Source: Ciona savignyi (Eukaryota; Chordata; Ascidiacea; Phlebobranchia; Cionidae). Taken from it: DNA of 64,000 nucleotides. A model generated the notes under the pieces. That model ran no database searches. It saw nothing but the letters and a program-made list of their open reading frames with translations, and was not told where the DNA came from. The position numbers and the translations under genes were made by a program. The stretch spans positions 358,075 through 422,074 of the forward strand of contig CH002010.1 in assembly GCA_000149265.1 (NCBI GenBank), written 5' to 3'. Positions within the stretch are counted from its first letter, which is position 1. Every line of letters starts with the position of its first letter. This document shows positions 23,591-34,118 of this stretch, one piece after another.

Positions 23591-23925
23591 GCATCAAAGG
23601 CTTATTCTGACAATTTAACAAAACTTAATATAATGTGCAAAACATATTACACAAGCCGCGAATTCACTACAAGGCATCAAAGGCTTATTCTGACAATTTA
23701 ACAAAATTTAATATAATGTGCAAAACAGATTACACAAGCCGCGAAATTTACTACAAGGCATCAAAGGCTTATTCTGACAATTTAACAAAATTTAATATAA
23801 TGTGCAAAACATATTACACAAGCCGCGAAATTTACTACAAGGCATCAAAGGCTTATTCTGACAATTTAACAAAATTTAATATAATGTGCAAAACATATTA
23901 CACAAGCCGCGAAATTCACTATGGG
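23591..23925 (+). repeat. 84-bp minisatellite, four copies
   Basis: Units at 23591-23673 (83 bp), 23674-23757, 23758-23841 and 23842-23925, nearly identical. The last three keep one reading frame of 28 codons (ASKAYSDNLTKFNIMCKT and onward) because 84 is a multiple of three. No other support for a gene. Confidence 0.85.
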
Positions 23926-24017
23926 CACGGCGATTAGGATTTCTAAAAAGTTTCAACCTTATTCGATAACGAGTTCTACCCCAATAACATGACACCGAAC
24001 ATGCCTGTCACCAGGGT

Positions 24018-24614
24018 TATGGATAAGATAGGATATTCATGTTTATTCCCGTGAATAGGAAAACCAAGGGAGTTAACACATGGGCAATCGTCAGATCACC
24101 TCGCGCCTATCGTCGGGTTACCGAAGCTATTTTAGTGTGTTGTAGTTTCTTTAATTTAATAAAACCCAATAATCCGCTGGGTTCAGGCAATGTCCGTGCT
24201 CTGCCCAAGAACACAACCGACTAGCTAGCGACTAGTTTCGCACCTGCAACCTTTCGATTGAAAGATTTTGTTCTTGCAACGCACTTAACCGCCAGACTAA
24301 CCGGCCGGACAATGCAGAAAATAGAATAGGAGGATAGGATATTCATGTTTATCCCCGTGAATAGGAAAACCAAGGGGGTTAATACAGGGGCAATCGTCAG
24401 ATCACCTCGCGCCCACTGTCGGGTTACCGAAGCTATTGCAGTGTATGATATACACGTTCCTTTAATTTAATAGAACCCATTAATCCGCTGGGTCCAGGCA
24501 ATGTCCGTAAAGTGCCTTGCCTAAGGACACAACCGACTAGCTAACGACCATAGTTTAGCATCTGCAACCTATCGATTGAAGGGCGACGTACTTAACCGCC
24601 AGGCTAATCGACCG
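24018..24614 (-). mobile_element. two tandem SINE-I copies
   Basis: Two near-full-length SINEs in the same orientation, 24018-24308 and 24328-24614, each with pentamer tail at the low end and tRNA-like head (CGATTGAAAG, GCCAGACTAACCGGCCGG) at the high end. Confidence 0.8.
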
Positions 24615-24719
24615 TACTAAGATGCAAAAAAATGCAGAACAAGAAGAAAAAAATGAGTAAAATTAAAATGTATTTCCAAAATCCGAACGGAACCTATATT
24701 AAATATACTAGAGAGTGTC

Positions 24720-25010
24720 AACCACGTGTTTAACCACCACTATTTCACTATTTGTAAAACACATGATGTATGCTATATATTCATGCGAGCAGGGACCCTT
24801 AACACATTTTGTATTTTATACACCGAGTATATAGTTTGTTTCTGCTAGCATAAACGCATGGGTCCCTGGGGTAACAATCCAATCTTGTTATTAATGTTCA
24901 TTACGCAAAATACAGGTCCATGTTATCCAATATTTCAGAAAGATTTAACCGGGCTGCCATAGTTTTGTTTCTGCAAGCATAAACGTATGGGTCCCATAGT
25001 TATCAAACCA
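24720..25010. repeat. dispersed repeat also present near 3.7-3.9 kb
   Basis: Contains GCGAGCAGGGACCC, ATTTTATACACCGAGTAT and CTGCTAGCATAAACGCATGG. Related sequence lies at about 3790-3890 (GCAAGCAGGGTC, TTTTATACGCAGCTTACG, CTGCGAACATAAAC). A second partial unit follows at about 24955-25010. Family unknown. Confidence 0.45.
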
Positions 25011-25019
25011 ATCTTTTTT

Positions 25020-26640
25020 TTCATGTAAAGTAAAAAAAGTAATCATAATAGATTTACGAACATTTCACCACAAATATTTTAAATTAAAGACTCATGTCAA
25101 GCGCTGTAGTGAAATAAAGCTAAATTTCAAAACAGTCCGATTTAGTATTTCATGGGTTCGGGGAATTTCCCTAGGTTTAGTACATAAATTTTTGTTTTTA
25201 CATTTAAATCTGGGTCATTTTATTCAACAATTCTTAAAGTTTTAATCCGATTTGACGACTCATTGTTGGAGATGTCGGCGCGCGATGCCATGCCTGTCGC
25301 AATCATGATTTAAGGACAAAATTTTTTAGATTATTTCCCTAGATATTTTTTATTTCTTTAAAGTGTTGAATCAGTTGCTAATGCACTTACGTTCCACTAA
25401 ATCTGATTTGAATTTAAGAAGCAGTTCAAGCGCTATGCCCGAAAAAGCTATTTACTTAAAAAAACGTTTTGATTTTTTACGTATTAGGGGAATTCCCCTA
25501 GATGTATTACCCAAAATTTTGGTTTTTGCTTTTCTAGACCATGTTGTCTAACAAATGAGAAAGTTTCATTACGATTTCTTACCCTTTCTGGTAGATTGTG
25601 AAGCCACAGGCCATAACTGTTACAATCGGGATTTAGGAACATATCTTTATTTTTAGGGTATTTCCCCGAGTAAAGAATTTGTTTCCTCTCATTCGTAAAG
25701 CAATGGCTAATACACAAACATTTTACCAAATCTGATCAACATTGAAGCAGTCGTTCATGCGCTATGCCCAAAAAAGCTAAATTTTTAGAAAAAAATACCG
25801 TTTTGGTTTTTACCTCCCAGGGGAATTCCCCTCGATAAATTACCAACATTTTGGTTTCTGCATATCTAGACCACGTGCGCTAACAAATGTCAAAGTTTCA
25901 TTGCGATTCCTTTACTCATTCTGATAGATGTCGGAGCCACAAGCCATGCCTGTCATAATCATGATTTGAGAACAAAATCTTATTTATTAGGTACTTCCCT
26001 AGGTAATTTTTTTTATTTCTTTAAAGTGGTATATCATTGGCTAATGTTCTTACATTTTACCAAACCTAATTAAAATTGGAGTAGCCGTTCAAGCGCTATG
26101 CCCAAAAAAGCAATTTTTTAGAAAAAAAATACCGTTTTGGTTTTTCACCTCCCAGGGGAATCCCCCTCGATAAATTGCCTAAAATTTTTGGTTTCTGCAT
26201 ATCTAGACCAGGTGCGCTAACAAATGTCAAAGATATATTGCAATTCCATTACCCCTTCTGATAGATGTCGGAGCCACAAGCCATGCCTGTCACAATCATA
26301 ATTTGAGAACAAAATCTTATTTTTAGGGTATTTCCCTAGGTAATTTTTTTATTTCTTCAAAGTGTTATATCATTGGCTAATGTTCTAACATTTTACCAAA
26401 CCTAATTAAAATTGGAGTAGCCGTTCAAGCGCTATGCCCAAAAAAGCTATTTTTTTAGAAAAAACTGCCGTTTTGGTTTTTTAACTCCCGGGGGAATCCC
26501 CGTGAATAAATTACCTAAAATTTTGGTTTCTGCATATCTAGACCATATGCGCTAACAAATATCAAAGTTTCATTACGATTGCATTACCCCTTCTGGTAGA
26601 TGTCGGAGCCACAAGCCATGCCTGTCAAACCTTTGACGAA
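25020..26640. repeat. satellite with unit of about 333 bp, nearly five copies
   Basis: The landmark CAAGCGCTATGCCC recurs with its ends at about 25440, 25769, 26103 and 26439, with an older relic near 25105. Units share CCATGCCTGTC, GGTATTTCCCTAGG and GGGGAATCCCC. No coding potential. Confidence 0.75.
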
Positions 26641-28465
26641 AAAAAAAAAAAAGAAAAAAAAAACGGACAAAAACAATATGTGTCCCATTTTTCCAAATGG
26701 GACCCATAATAATACGAACAAAAGAGATCTTAACCTATCTTTAACTCTTTCCCGGGAAATCCCCATTTATTAAATTCCAGGAAAGCTTGTGATCAGTCGA
26801 ATTTAGCCTACACTTTACAGTTAATCTAACTATAATACTTATGTATTTATTACTATTATTATAAAATACCATTTTTCTCTTATTTATTTGTTTTTAGTTT
26901 AGTTTATTTTTTTCCACGATGAAAACATGAAGCAGTATACTATTAATAAACATTTGGAAAACGGCAAAAAAACGGCAAAACGACAGTCGTTAGAACACGT
27001 CTAAAAAACCAATAAATTATTAAATTTCGGTAGAATAAGACGTGGCCGCTAAACACAAATAAAAAATAAATAAAAATTGAAAAAATATTTAATTGTTTAT
27101 AAAAAAAATTACACTAAGCCTCTTTCCCGTTCATTATTTCACTGGCATCAACAAACCACACATCCCCTCTTTATTACAATGTTTTTGGTTTTATTACAAT
27201 ATTTACATTATATTGCTTTATCACAATTTGACTATTTCACCATTTCTTTGTTAACACACCGTGCTCCTGTAACTTACAGCATGCTGTCTTAATAATAATT
27301 TTACAATTTCAATCACCAAAGATTTTTACTGTTAATGACAATAAGCCGATGCCAATTTATATTTGTAGTGTTGTTTTTCTTCATAGTATATTGCCGGCCC
27401 CAACGGTAACCCTTTTGCGACGGAACTATTTATCTTTTTGTTCCGGACCTTTTTATCATTACTTAAACAATGTCATTTTCTTTTCTCTATTATATCGTGT
27501 CTATTAACTAACGTTCTACTGCGGTTTTACTGTTTTGTCTGTTCTCCTAAACTTTAATTACTTATGACACTCATCTTTAATGCAGACTCTCTATGTAAAG
27601 TGTCGTAATGTAACGAAAGAGCAAAAATAAACGTTTCTCCTTGTTAACAAACGTACATGTAAGATCCAGCATGGATTTTGATTTTTCACTGTATACTACA
27701 TAGTTTTTGATCTAGCTAGAACAGGTATGGCAACATACGACCCGTGAAGGGATTTTGACCGGCCCGCAGACTGTATCTAACCATACCCTGTCCATGCATA
27801 AGATATTGAATACTATTAATGTAATAATCCGGCCTGCAAAGAACTTTATTTTCCCACATTTGGCCCGCCGACTAGAGAAGTTGCCCACCCCTGAACTAGA
27901 ATGTAGATTTGTAAATATATTAAATATATTACGAAAGCTTTATTAGTCGAAAACATGCATTAGCCTGCTAAAAATACCGTTTACCAACAAGTGTGTCGCG
28001 ACATCCCTTATTTGCAATAATCAGGAAGGATAGATTATGCAACACGTTTTTATTTTGCCAATATACAAAGCTAATTTACAGATGAAGAGAGCGCAGCAGT
28101 TCAGCCAAAGAGAGAAGCTCTTTTGGAACATTTGATTAACTTCTTTCGGCATTTCTTACACAGCCTGGCAACTTTAGCTGAAAATGAAAGTGGGTAAGCT
28201 CAGTGGGTGTCAATTAAAATGTTGTTGGAATCGCAACTATAGATGAATTGGATAAAACAATTTAACCAGTAATTTGAGGGTGAGCGATAGGTAATCGTAC
28301 GATTACTCTTGTAAAAACGTCGTTAGCGTTTTTTCACCCGCGGTACAAAACATGAAACTTATGCGAACGGCCACGTTAACCATCCGGTTGATATATATAC
28401 CGATTTCTTCATTCGTAGCTTTTCGTATAGAAAAGACATTCGTAAAAACGTCATTAGTAGCGAGA
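26641..28465. other. AT-rich non-coding stretch with one hAT-type MITE
   Basis: No gene is seen apart from the small element at 27722-27893. A poly-A-like run with a few G lies at 26640-26665. Confidence 0.4.
27722..27893. mobile_element. short hAT-type MITE
   Basis: 172 bp with ends CAGGTATGGCAAC and, on the other strand, CAGGGGTGGGCAAC. The flanks AGCTAGAA and AACTAGAA form an 8-bp target duplication with one mismatch, as expected for hAT elements. Confidence 0.7.
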
Positions 28466-30828
28466 CTATTGACGATGCTCACGTGGATATGCGACGCAGG
28501 GGAAACTACAGAGAGACTTCTTGCAAACCGAACTTGCAGGTGCGCGAACACTGATCAACGAAGCCACCTGAAGTGTTATATTTTCCAACTCGGCACGATC
28601 CTCTTCCGATAACTGATCTAGGAAGCGCTCGAAATCGCGCAGATCTTCCCTGGTTATACGAGGACACTTAGGAGCTCCTTTCTGGTATTGTGGGGGTTGT
28701 TTGGAAAGAAAATTAATTAGTGAATGTTTTAATTTACCTCAGTATTGCTCTTTCTTTAATTTACCCAAGTTTTGCGCACGAAAATGGAGAAAATAACAAG
28801 GTTTAAATAAAGAAGTAGGACAAAAAATGCTACACTACATAGCTAAAATACGTTAGCTTCACGTACATGATATGAAAAATAGAATTGTAGGCCTTTTTTA
28901 AGGGAGCAATTTGTAAATGTTATATTAAACTCACGCGTTGGTTTACCAAAGCTTACATTATCACACAAACAACCAAAGTAACATTAATTTAAGTTACTAC
29001 TAAGCTTTATTGTAACTTACCTTTCCGCAGACACTGTAGTCAGCTGTAAAAATATATAATTGTTATGCAAAAAATAACTAAATTTAAAAACACATACCAC
29101 ATAGACAGATTAGTATGGTTGTTTAGTGCGTCGCCCTTTAGCCGAAGGATTGAGGTACGAAACTGGTCGCTAGCTAGTCGGTTGTGTCCTTGGGCAAGGA
29201 CCTTAACGGACATTGCCTGAACCAATGGATTAATGGGTTATACCAAATTGAAGGAACGTTTATATTATACACAGTATACACTGCAATAGCTCCGGTAATC
29301 TGACGGTGGGCGAAAGGTAAACTGATGAATGCCCGTGTGTTAAGACTGTTAACCCTCTTGGTTCTACCATTCTCGAGGATAAACATGAATATACCATTCC
29401 CATCCTTTCATCCTAAATATTGTAATAATTGTTTGTTTTTGTTGAACACAGAAACATAACCAACTCAATTAGTATATATAAAATTGTCTTAAATGTAATA
29501 GCACCGGAAAACCCTATACTGTGAGCACAATATTTTCTCATGACTTGTGAGCTCAGTTGGTTAGATCAGTTGGTGCTTTAAGTTAATTTTTTAAATTAAA
29601 ACCGTTGGGTTCTTGGGTAAGGTACGTAGCAGACATCATCTAAACCGAATGAATTAATGGTTTCTATACCAAAACTTAAAAAAACGTTTCAATCATATAC
29701 AACACACTACAATAGCTCCGGTACCCCGATGATAGTAACCAAGCTAGGTAACCCAATGATTACCAGTGTGTTAACGCCCCTTTTGTTTTTACATTCCCGG
29801 GAATACACTAAAAGATCATATATATTCCGATGATTACTTGTTGTTGCAGTGTTAATCACCGGTTACACAATAGTTTCTTATTCCAGTGGGATAGCAGGAT
29901 ACAGTGAGAATGTAAGCATTATGACATCATACTCAAGTTGGTCTCAGTGGGTAACCATAAATAAAGGTTACAAAAGGACAAATGGCAAACAGCACATCAA
30001 CAAATGAAATATTTCGACTTTGCAGTTTGTTCCGCACTTTATAAGCTATAATGATCACTTGTTCCCATTGTCTATAGGTTTTAGGCATTTTGCAACGTAA
30101 TTGCTCAAATACAGTTTTTTTTACCGGGTTCAGTTTTAAACCCATGATAGACCGTCAGGTTTAAACCTATGATAGGACATAGGACGTTACAATTTCCCTT
30201 TTTATACAGAAATCGATAAAAATGTTTTTTTACCAATCCGAGTTTCGAACCAATGAAGAGCTCGTCACTAGGACCGTTTTTTTTTATAAGAGTCGGTATA
30301 TGTATCGGTCGCGTTAACCATTCGGCCACACGACCGGTCTAGACATCGACAAAATGTACAAACACAAACAGGTGATTTAGCGCCAACTTACGTTCGCAAT
30401 ATGGGTAAATATTGTCCCATTCGCCAGATGGTAAACACGTAAGTACATCTGCACCAATCATTTCTGTCCAAAGCTCACATGTGAAATTACAACGAGTGAC
30501 GTCAACACCTTCGGTACAATCCATTGAACCGAGCTTTGGCGCCACCAGCCGGTCGCAACCTAAACGGGTGTATGAAAATTGATTTTAGAGAAAGTAATTA
30601 AAATAAGCATACATCTATGATATTTTTGCTTACCCTGCATCAACAGTAATTGTAAAATAAAAAGTATATTTGCTTAATTTTATTTACTTTAATGGTTACA
30701 GGTTTGCTTTAATTACCATAAACTTGTTTAAACACTTTTGATGAAACAATATATTAGGTTTAAAAAATAGATTTCGTTTTACCTGAAACTACTGCGACCA
30801 TACATGCAAGGATGATACTTAACATCAT
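28466..30828 (-). CDS. secreted single-CCP protein, copy D (intact, 150 aa)
   Basis: Exons: 30828-30783, signal peptide identical to the other copies; 30559-30392, six-Cys CCP domain (GCDRLVAPKLGSMDC, VTRCNFTCELWTEM, VLTCLPSGEWDN); 29043-29021, mini-exon PDYSVCGK; 28681-28483, helical exon (KCPRITREDLRDFERF, then VCKKSLCSFPCVAYP), read through to TAG at 28466. All phases agree. It should be a small secreted or surface-bound protein. It is closest in plan to copy B but has diverged in the helical exon. A GTGAGC after the last Pro could be a donor; the nearby stop and the similar total length of the plus-strand relative (151 aa) favour read-through. The family is not recognised by name. Confidence 0.75.
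29108..29409 (+). mobile_element. SINE-I in intron of CCP copy D
   Basis: Near-complete copy, head on the plus strand (TTTAGTGCGTCGCC, GAGGTACGAAACTGG), tail near 29390-29409. It begins 65 bp upstream of the 23-nt exon and is absent from copies A-C at this place. Confidence 0.7.
30222..30339 (-). mobile_element. SINE-II, short tRNA-derived repeat
   Basis: About 115-bp repeat. On the minus strand it starts GTGTGGCCGAATGGTTAACG (a good polymerase III A-box) and ends with a degenerate B-box (ATTGGTTCGAAACTCGG). The same family occurs at 34740-34850 (+ strand sequence, minus orientation), 38062-38163, 48036-48417 (three copies), 52973-53086 and 54750-54869. Confidence 0.7.
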
Positions 30829-30902
30829 ATCTTTAATTAGATCAAATCGGTAACAAAAATAACAGTTAAATAAACGTTAATCTGAAAGAAACAAACTACA
30901 GT

Positions 30903-30910
30903 ATTTTATA
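30903..30910 (-). promoter_or_regulatory. TATA-like box of CCP copy D
   Basis: TATAAAAT on the minus strand, 75-82 bp upstream of the start codon. Copies A (16016-16023) and B (20017-20024) have the same box at similar distance. In copy C it is altered. Confidence 0.4.
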
Positions 30911-31206
30911 ATTCAATAACTCTTGCTTAAAATCTTCATTTCAGTACTAAATATGGAAGTCGTTCGGTTGCGTTGTTACGCAACAACTGATTCTTGACGG
31001 CAAAACAGAACTGTTATGCTGGAAAGATTTGCACACGCCACTGATCAACTGTTACCTCACAAACAAGCGTGGTGATGTCATAGAGGAATTTTAAACCGTG
31101 ACGCACCATGGTTGTCTGCAGAAATCCTGCACATATGAATTGTTGAAGTGATTTTCTCACCTCGTGGCGGGGAAACCGATTCGCCCGAGAGTTAACTCGG
31201 TTGGTT

Positions 31207-31322
31207 ATATACCGCCCAAACGCAGTTCAACCTAATTTGGCCAACGTGATTACTTCAATAGCCAAGCCTAGTTCAATTTAATTTGGCCAGCGTAATTACT
31301 CCATTAGCCAAGCGCAGTTCAA
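31207..31322. repeat. 46-bp tandem repeat, about 2.3 copies
   Basis: Units share AGTTCAACCTAATTTGGCCA and ATTAGCCAAG. Located upstream of copy D. Confidence 0.6.
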
Positions 31323-32671
31323 CAATAGTTTGAATTTACCCAATTCCTTTATAACAGACTGTGTTATTTTTAACAGTTTTTTTAAATAAACCTGATTATT
31401 ATTAACCATTGCAAGTGTATACACTAAATACTTAATAAAACATAGGCTGAATAAAAAATTAAATCTTTGTATTGGCTACGCGGTAAGCTTTCAAATGACC
31501 TCTTAACAAAAAGTTACTTTTCTTTCAAAGGGGTCAAAAGTAAAACTATTATCAAAATAAAAAAGAGACAAACGCTGGTGTTTAAAATGGTCAACACTAA
31601 AAAAAGTAAACGTGCAAAGACCAAAGAGTAGTGCTGAAATAGATATTACTTTATATCACTATGTGTGGGGAAAACGATAGTCGTAACAACACGGGTGGAT
31701 GATGGTAGTCAGGTCACTTTGTGCAAATAGTCTAGGTTTTGTAGTTAATGTGAAGTACGGTTTGTTACATATACGTTTTATTGATTCAAGGAAATCCTTC
31801 AGATCGAGGCAACGTGGAAGTACATTGCCATGGGACAACGGCACATAACGCGGCCAGGGTTAAAATCAAACCATCCACATTCCTGGTGACTAGCTAAGTG
31901 TAACCATAACCTTTCCAAGTCAACCTGTAGAGAACCACAAAATCGGCCTTAAATTGAACATTGGTGGTTAAAGGCAGGCGACCTTAAGGTTAACACAACC
32001 GGCCCATACACCTCTGTTTGACTTGTTTAAAACATTCGGCCGTTCAACTGCTATTAGTGTTATGTTTAATAAAAGCTGCAAAAAAGTTCATACGCAACAC
32101 GTCATTTTACAACGGACCTGGTGATAAGCCCAACACGATTTCAAAACTTGGCCAAGCAAATAACAGAAAACCAAAAAATGTACTCCCGACATACTTCGTG
32201 AGTAATTAACTTATAATCCAAGCGAGAAACCCAATCCGTAACATCTTGTTTTAACTTCCTACAGCACTTGAATGTGACTACGTCACTTACCTTGAAGTAA
32301 TCACGACGTCATCGTGTTACAATTTTTTAAACAACTATCAGTTTGGGTTGAGAACATGTAAACTATGAGGTATGTAAGAGCAAGAAGTATATATAGGTGA
32401 CATATGTGTAAGCAAGGCGTGTTTACTAGTGTGTCTTATATATATTACTTACCAAAGATACCTCAAAATTGAACGAAAAAACTTTTACATGGACACGACA
32501 ATAATTTCTCACCAAATTAAAAAAAAATCGTTTGATTGTGTTTCTTTATCAAATTTATTTCAAAAATTGTATTTTTTTTACGATTTAATCGGGGGTTACC
32601 GTTAAATAATAAGTTTTACCTACTAATAAACAACCTGGGCTTTAACCAAACTTCCCAGCCTGTGTTATTTA
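31323..32671. other. non-coding stretch upstream of CCP copy D
   Basis: Several short open frames occur on both strands, but none shows splice borders or a recognisable domain. No gene is called. Confidence 0.35.
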
Positions 32672-32875
32672 GGGGCAACTCTAAAGGGAGGAAAGGCAAC
32701 TGCTCACAAAAGCTATGGAAATTATTTATAACCCTATCCTAAACACTAATCTTAACCCCAGAACTAACCCTAACTCTAACCCATGTTAAATAATAACTAT
32801 AATGCTCTAATATTCATTTTAGTGTGCATTTTCCCTCCTTCCCGCCTTTCCGCTTTCCCTCCTTTTAGTTTCCCC
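32672..32875. mobile_element. MITE with telomere-like CCCTAA internal motifs
   Basis: 204 bp. Ends GGGGCAACTCTAAAGGGAGG and, inverted, GGGGAAACTAAAAGGAGGG. Flanks GTTATTTA and GTTATTTG form an 8-bp duplication with one mismatch. The interior has AACCCTAACTCTAACCC. Relatives lie at 42942-43145 (inverted) and 51628-51841. Confidence 0.65.
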
Positions 32876-32906
32876 GTTATTTGGCATACAAATATAATGT
32901 CCCAAG

Positions 32907-33179
32907 ATGTATGGACAGAATCTTAGTCTCGCCATTAAGCATTTCCGACAAGCGAACACTTACTGCGATTCCGACCCAACACAAACAAGATTACTCGCCA
33001 AAAATGACCTTTTGTCGTTAAACATGCAAAAGGTCATGACTCAAGACCGTGGGTGTAAGTATTCAAGGATTGTTCATAAAAATATGAGACCAGAAGTCAA
33101 GTCTGGGATGGCTATTCTTAAGCATGACACAATCGCCGCTACCACTAATCGTTTTTCATCAAAGAGAAACTATTACTAA
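32907..33179 (+). CDS. unrecognised 90-codon ORF
   Basis: An open frame (MYGQNLSLAIKHFRQANTYC and onward, ending SSKRNYY) with balanced, mildly basic composition, directly after a MITE. It has no recognisable domain, no signal peptide and no clear promoter. It may be a chance frame. Confidence 0.2.
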   Translation: MYGQNLSLAIKHFRQANTYCDSDPTQTRLLAKNDLLSLNMQKVMTQDRGCKYSRIVHKNMRPEVKSGMAILKHDTIAATTNRFSSKRNYY

Positions 33180-34050
33180 TTCAAATCTGTCCTAGACGTT
33201 TGATACTTTGTTATGTCTAAACTGCGCATGTGAAATTTGAAAGGTTAGGTATTATCTAAATTTAAACGGAAAGGTCGTGTGCTTATGGAGGTTGATTTAT
33301 GTAAAATTGAATTAGATGTAAACTTTAAAAATGTAGCACAGGCTAAACGGGGGGTGTTCCTTTACAGGTTAATATGGGTACAAGTACATGCAATCAGCAT
33401 TTTGATTATGTGGCACACGTTGTAGTGTAAATCACGGTTTATTTGTATACACGTATAAATGATCAGGCCATATGTAGCGCACATTGACATAATATAATAC
33501 TTTATTGAAACAGAGTCATTTAACAAACAAAACAGGAGACAAGGGTATAATTCAGATCAAATAAATTAGAACAAACATGTTCTCAGACAACGAGCATTTC
33601 TCCCGAACTTACGTTGTTAACTTGTTGTAAACTAGATTCGTTTGTTTGGTAATGTCGATTATTAAGCATTGTCGAAGAATTTATGACGACATGCTGGCTT
33701 AAATGATAATCGTTCAAATGACAGTTTTAAACTTTGTTTAACGAACTGCATCGGAATTGTTTGTAAAATAAGGCAAAACATAAAAAATTGACAAAATACG
33801 CTCACTAAAAGATTAATTAATTTCATTATTTAATTTTGGGATTTTTATAGCCCAAATAAACTACACCATAAATACTATTTAAAAAAATACATTTCCAAAT
33901 TTCGGCCTGCACTCGATCATAGCGTTTTCGCAGAAATTATGACGTGTTACACACCGTAGTGGTGAAACAATGGCGGTTATCCTGGCTTCGGGGATTTTCT
34001 CCATTGGCGGGAAAGTGGTCGCTTAGTAACGAAGTTCTGGCGCGAATAGG
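33180..34050. other. spacer upstream of the plus-strand CCP gene
   Basis: No gene seen. The last 100 bp become more GC-rich towards the TATA box at 34052. Confidence 0.4.
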
Positions 34051-34051
34051 A

Positions 34052-34059
34052 TATAAAAG
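34052..34059 (+). promoter_or_regulatory. TATA box of CCP gene E
   Basis: TATAAAAG, 60-67 bp upstream of the start codon at 34119. Transcription would begin at about 34080-34085 (GGCACCAGTC), leaving a short 5' leader. Confidence 0.6.
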
Positions 34060-34118
34060 GCGACGACTCTAGTTTCTGGGCACCAGTCTTCGACTTCAAC
34101 TTGAACCAAATCGGGAGA

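Noticed and set aside
30222-30339. Possible tRNA gene (good A-box and B-box)
   Set aside because: It cannot fold into a proper cloverleaf with its long spacer and occurs in many degenerate copies, so it was called SINE-II.
32700-32800. Telomere-like CCCTAA motifs as a chromosome end or interstitial telomere
   Set aside because: Only a few degenerate units inside a MITE that recurs twice more in the window.
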